Source of the DNA: Streptomyces caeruleatus
GTDB taxonomy: Bacteria > Actinomycetota > Actinomycetes > Streptomycetales > Streptomycetaceae
Reading direction: 5' to 3'
NCBI RefSeq assembly: GCF_001514235.1
Contig: NZ_KQ948944.1
Span: forward strand, 62,001 to 126,000
DNA length: 64,000 bases
Shown here piece after piece: positions 57,901 to 63,900 of the stretch. The notes below the pieces were generated by a model. It was not told where the DNA came from. It saw nothing but the letters and a program-made list of their open reading frames with translations, and did no database searches. Every line of letters starts with the position of its first letter. Position 1 is the first letter of the stretch. Position numbers and translations under genes: made by a program.

Positions 57901-60900
57901 CGTGTAGTGGGCGTACGTCACACCGGCCGCGATGTGCGGGCCGGGCACGTTCCAGGTCTCCGGAGCCGAGGCCTCCAGGTTGTCGAGCTGCACGCGGGAC
58001 GGGGTGGCGGCCAGAGCCGCCCACCGGTGCACCGCGGCGGCCGCGGGCAGCGCCCACGGGTGGCCGTCCGCCAGCAGTCGCTCCAGCACGACCGTGGACG
58101 TCGCGCTGGTGGAGGGCTGCTGCGGGCCGGCTGCCTGCTCCCACACCGGGTCGGTGCCGTACGACCGGGTCCGTGCGGGCGGGGGCTCGCCGGGGGTGAC
58201 CAGATGGCGTGGGACCAGGAGGCGCACTTCGCCGCGGACGGTGCCGGCGTCGGCGTTCTCCGGCTCCGGGAAGCGCTTGACGAAGGCCTCGTGGGCCTGC
58301 CACCAGGTCTCCGCGTCCTGGCGGTGCCCGGTCCAGCCGGCCACCGTCAGTGCGGTGCCGCGCGCCAGGCCGAGGGGGGCGCGCAGGACGTCGGGCAGCT
58401 CATGGGCGAGCCCCATGCGGATGCGGAACGTCAGGTCGTGGCCGAACTCCACGGAGCCTTCCCGGGTCTGCGCCCGGTAGATCTCCATCTCCTTCTCGGC
58501 CTTCTCGTGGCCGCGCTCGGTCTCGCGGCTGTAGCCCGCCTCGGCCTCCGGACCGAAGTGGACCTGCTTGCCGATTCGGGCGCGCCCCTCCACGGAGGCC
58601 TGCCATCCGAAGGACGTCGCCGCCGACTTGCCGGTCGCCCGCATCGCCTGGTTGCGCAGCGTCAGCCTCACCTCGGGCCGGTCGCGCTGCTCCCGCGGCG
58701 GCCCCGCCTCCGCGGTCACCTGGACCCACAGGTAGCGGGCGCCGAAGACGGAGGGCACGGCGAGCCACCGCGACACGCCGCCGCCGGTGAGTACCGCGTG
58801 CTGGCTGAGCAGCGCCTCGGACGAGAAGGACCGCTCCAGTTCACGCAGCAGCAGGCTCGGCCGGTGTCCGTCACCGCGGTCCTTCACCAGGCCCTGCTCG
58901 GTGAGCCACCCCTTCATCAACTGCAGCACACCGTCGGCGTGCAGCACCTCGGCGTGGCTCGCGCCCGGCAGCAGCGCGGGCTCGACATGGCCCGTCGGCT
59001 CCTGCGGCGGTGCCACCGTCACGCCCGGCGGCAGCGGGAGGCCCAGATCCGGGATCCGCCGCTCGGGAACGACGAACTCCAGTCCGTCCGTGACCTGGAC
59101 GACCTGCGTCCTGCTGAGCACGCTGTGCCGCGGACCGGTCAGCCGGTCGAGTACGCGGCGGTTCTTCCACCGGTGGACGGTGACTTCGAACACCGGGTTG
59201 GCACGGTAGGTGTGGGAGGCGCCGCCGTAGGTGGCACGGGTGATGCCGACCGGTCCCGTACCCGCGCTCTCCTCGCTGCTGCGGCCCCAGCCCCAGCGCG
59301 CCTTGCCGATGCCCGTGAGCCGGACGTGCCCGGCGTCCTCCCGCTCCTCGTCGCCCAGCTCGAACCGCAGACCGGCACCGAGGTTCAGACCGTGCGAACG
59401 CTCCTCCGCACGGCCGGTCTTGTGCTGTGCCTGCCCCTGCGAGTACTGCTCGATCTCCACCTCCTCGCCCTTGGCGGTGTGCGCGGTGAGGTGCCTGGGC
59501 TCGGTGACCACCATCCGCACGCGCAGCATGTGATGCCACCCGTCGCTGTCGGGCAGGTCGACCAGCAGGCCGTTCGGTCCGGCCAGCTCCGCGAAGTGGG
59601 CGGCCAGGTCCGTGGCGGAGAAGGTCCGGCTCAGCGCGGCGGGCCAGTTGCCCCAGTCCTCCAGCCAGGCCTCGGGAAGCTCCGCCGCCTGCTGGTACAC
59701 CCGTGCCGCCGCGAGCGGCAGTTCGCGGGGCGTGAGGAACGCCGGGAAGACGCCGGCGACCCCGCCGGTACGGAAGTGGTCGGCGGTCGCCGGCAGCCCG
59801 TCCAGCGGGCTCACCCGGCCGGCCTCGCCGATGGCCTCGGCGGTCACGGGCTGCGCCGGGACGTGCTGGTGCGGTACGACGATCCGGGCCACGGCGTCGC
59901 CGGGACGGTCGATCCACCAGCGGTGCGGCGCCGCGTCGGACGAGCGCACCGACAGCTCGTACACCATGTTGTAGACGTGCTCGTCGACGGAGCCGACCGT
60001 CTCCGTGCGCCGGTAGGACTTGGCCCCGCCGGCGAACTCGCTGGTCCGGCCCTGTCCGCCGCCGACGGTGGCGACGGCGTTGCCCAGTTGCAGGCGCAGT
60101 CTCGTGCCGAACTTGATGTTCAGCCGGCCGCCGAGCTGGGCGGCGAGGCCCCAGGAGGTCTCCCTGCTCCCGGTCGCGGCGGCGCTCTCCAGCGCCCGCG
60201 CGTTGACGGTCATCGGGTAGGCGTGCACGCCGGTCAGGCCGTGGACCCGCTCCAGCAGGCGTGCCGAGACGGCCACGGTGTACGTCCGGCCGCCCAGGGT
60301 GATCCCGTGCGACACACCCGCCAGCAGCCGCGGCAGGTCGCCCTCCAGCGCCGGGCGGTCGAACCACGCGACCAGTGCCTCGTCGGCCTTCGACCAGTCG
60401 ACCGTCCGGCCACGCGAGGCCTGCCGGTGCAGGGTGGCCAGCACGCTGCGGACCTGCGGGAGCACCAGCTCCGCGCCGGGCAGGGCGATGCCCATGCCGA
60501 AGCCCTGGCCGAGCCGGGACGCCAGCGCCAGGGGCTCACGCGGGTGCGGCTGCGGCAGCGGGGCGTCCAGCCGCGGCGGCCTCTCATAGGCGGACTCCGG
60601 CAGTTCCACCCGGTGTTCGGCGGCGAGCGCCAGGAGTCGCGCGACGTTGGGCTGCGCGTCGACGGGGCCCTGCAGCGAGGGCGCCTCCTGCCGCAGCGGC
60701 GCCGCGTCCTCGCCCAGCAGCCGCTTCTCGAAGTCCGCGGCTTCCCGGCCCGGCAGGCCGATCTCCGCGTCGACGATGTGCCGCACAGGGGCGATGCGGT
60801 GGGTGTCCGACCGCACCTCCACCGTCACCTGCAGCCCTGCCTGATACCGGGCCTGTTCGCTGGTGGCGTTCAGCACGGTGTGGCTCATCGCGACTTCGGC

Positions 60901-63900
60901 GAGGCCGTGCCCGGCGTTGCGGCTGCGGTCGTACAGCAGCGCGGCGGAGGGCATGAACTGGACGGTGCCGCCCTTGCCGCCCGTGGTGGCCAACCCGAGC
61001 GACAGCCGTCCCTTGTCCGTCCGCGAGCGGGCGGCGGTGATGCCGACGCCGGAGTCCTCGCGCACCGCGATCTCGGGGGTGTCGCCCAGGTACCGCAGAT
61101 CGTTGATGCGGGCCTGGACGGCGAAGTAGCCGTGGAACTCCTTGCGTCCCGCGGGGACGACCACCCGGTTCGACAGCACGCCGTTGCCGAGCAGGTACCT
61201 GGCACGGTTGCGGGCCGACTTCTCGTTGAGAACGGACAGCACCGTCTCGGCGATCTTCCGTACGGACTCGGCGGGGAACCCCTCGGAGCGCAGGTGCCGT
61301 TGCAGCTGTGCCGCCACCGGCACCAGGTCGATGGCGTTGATCACCTCTCGGGCGTGGTGCGGGCGCACGACGCCGCTGCCCTGCTGGGCGGGCCCCTCCA
61401 CCACAGTCCGGCGCGTGCCGTCCCGCTGCGTGAACTCCGACGGCAGGTCCACCGTCACCCCGGCCGGAACGTCCGGCTCTTCCTCCGAGCGGTAGGGGCG
61501 TCGCTCGCCGTCCACGAAGACGTGCACCCGCACGCCGCCCGCCCGGAACCGGATGGTGTCCTTGACGAAGACCTTGCGCCCCGCGACCACGGAGCGTTCC
61601 AGTTCCGCGGACCGCTGACGGCCCCACTCGGCGCCGATCACCGGGATCACGGGCAGCAGGGAGCCGGCTCCCTGAGCGAGCGACATGATCGTCAGGGGGA
61701 CGACGTCCGCGCCGTGCGGCCGCTCCTGCGCGGTCTTGAAGGTGGACGAGAGCCCGGCGAAGGACACCTTGTACTCGCGCGCCGCCGGCCCCTCCTGCGG
61801 CTCCGGCGCAACGGGCGTGAGCTCCCTGAGCACCGGCCGCAGCCACACCACGTGGTCGCCGGCTGTCAGCAGCAGGCCGCGCTGCAGCGCCTTGTCCCAG
61901 ACGGCGGCGGGTCCGGCGGAAGCGTGCTCGTCCGCGCCGCGGTCGTCCGCCGTTCCCGTCGCGGGCGCGCCGACCAGCAGCCCGCGGAGCGCGTCGCGGA
62001 TTCCCTCGACCAGCGCGGTGGCGTCCTCCGGCCGCGTCACCTCGGACGCGATCCGGTTCGCCCACTGCCGCGCCAGGTCCTCACCGAGCGTCTCGGCGTC
62101 GTGGACGACCGCCTCGCCCAGAGCGCCCTGTTCGACGTACCACGGCGCTTCGGCGGCCGGTGAGTCCTGTGGCGCGTGCTGTGGCGCGTCCTGTGGTGCG
62201 TCCTCCAGGGCCTCCTGCCGGCCGGTCTGTTCGGCCGACGAGGAGGCGACCACCTCGTCGGGTGCGTGGGCCTCCTGGGCGGGGGTCACCTGCTCGGGGG
62301 CGTCGGCCGGGACTTCCTCCACCGTACGGGCCGGCTTCGACACGCCGACTCCAGTCGACGCAGAGGACTCCTCCGAAGCCGACACCTCTCCAGCGGCAGA
62401 CGGGACTTGCGCCGCCCCGCGCGCAGCCTCAGGCGCACTCACCGCGTCCGAGGCCCGCACATCCGCCCCAGCAGCCGTGAGTTCCTGGGAATCGCGTACC
62501 GCCTCAGCCGGAAGCACCTCCGGCGCAGCCTCCACGTCGCCGGCCGGCTGTGCCGCTCCACTCGCGAAGAGGTCTTCCAGGGTCTGCCTCGGCTGGACGA
62601 CGGTGATGACCGCCCGGCGGAGCGCGGCCGGACCGTCGGCGGCGCTCATGCCGGAGGGGTAGTCCCGGCCACGTGACGTGACCTCGACGGAGAACGCGGC
62701 ATGCAGCTCGGCGGGCGCCCCCGCCTCCTCCAGGTGCCTGCGCAGGCTGCCGTCGAAGGCGGCGGCCACCGCCTCGGCCCGCTCCCGGCCCCGTACGACG
62801 GCACGGCCGTAGTGCGGCCGCCCCAGCACCGTGCCGTTGCCGTGACCGCTGATCGACACGGTGGGCAGCGGCCGTCCCTGTTCGTGGGCCGCCAGACCCT
62901 CCTGCACCGTGCTCCGGGCGAGCGCGTCGATGGCGCGCACGGCCTCGGCGGACAGCCGGTGCGATCCCCCGTCGAAGCGGATGTGCCGGGTGACCGGCCC
63001 GGGCGGCGGTACCTGCTGTGCCGTGTGGTCGAAGTGGTACTCCGTCGAGGTACTCAGATCGGTGACCCGGAATCCGCCGGGCAGCCGCGTGGCCGCCTCG
63101 CCCCGCAACACGTCGGCGTGCAGCCGCGATCCGGCGACCTGCGGTACGAGACGGACGGCGCGCAGTGCGCCGTCCGGTGCGAAGCGGAGGCGTACGCGCT
63201 GACCGTCGAGGGGGGTGCCCCGGTACGCGGTCAGGGGGCGCTCCACCGACTCCAGCTCACGGTCGGCGTTGTAGTGCCACGTCGCCGTGGAGTCCGTCGG
63301 GTCCTCGACATGGACGAGCAGGCCGCCGTCCGGCGCCGGTTCGACGCGTACGTCCGTGCCGGCGTCGTTCCCGCCGGACGACACGGACAGCAGCTGTCCC
63401 GTCTCGGCGTCGACCCGGATGACGTGGTCGGAGCCGGGCAGCGCGATGTCCTGGTGCTCGGCGATGGGCCGCATCCGGGCCGGGCGGAGGCTGCTCCCGG
63501 CAGCCGTGCCCGCAGCCGCTCTCGTCCCCGTACCCTCGGCCGGCCTGGGCTCCGGCATTTCGCGGGACGGCCTCGACGGGGCCGGGATGTCGATGGCTCC
63601 GCCCCGCAGTCCGGGCCGTGCCGGATCGACGCCCCGCTCCGCGGCGAGGTCCTGGGCCACCCTGGCGGCCCGGGCGTCCCGGTCCGGCGCACCCGCGTTC
63701 TGATGAAGCTCCTGGGCCACCCGCAGCGTCGCCCAGTACAGCTCGGAGTCCCGCTCCAGGAGCGAAGCGGCCCCCTCGGTCACCGTCAGGTCGAACGGGT
63801 TGTGCTGCGCCGTGATCCACGTCGCCGCACGCCACAGCTCCCCTGCGGCCCGCTCGTCCAGCTTGCCGAACGTCACCGCGAACCGTCGCAGTTCGACGGA

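Noticed and set aside
63874..63876. GTG as the true start of the giant protein
   Set aside because: In-frame codons upstream encode an ART-like tail, there is no ribosome-binding site or promoter, and the frame is open to the window edge.
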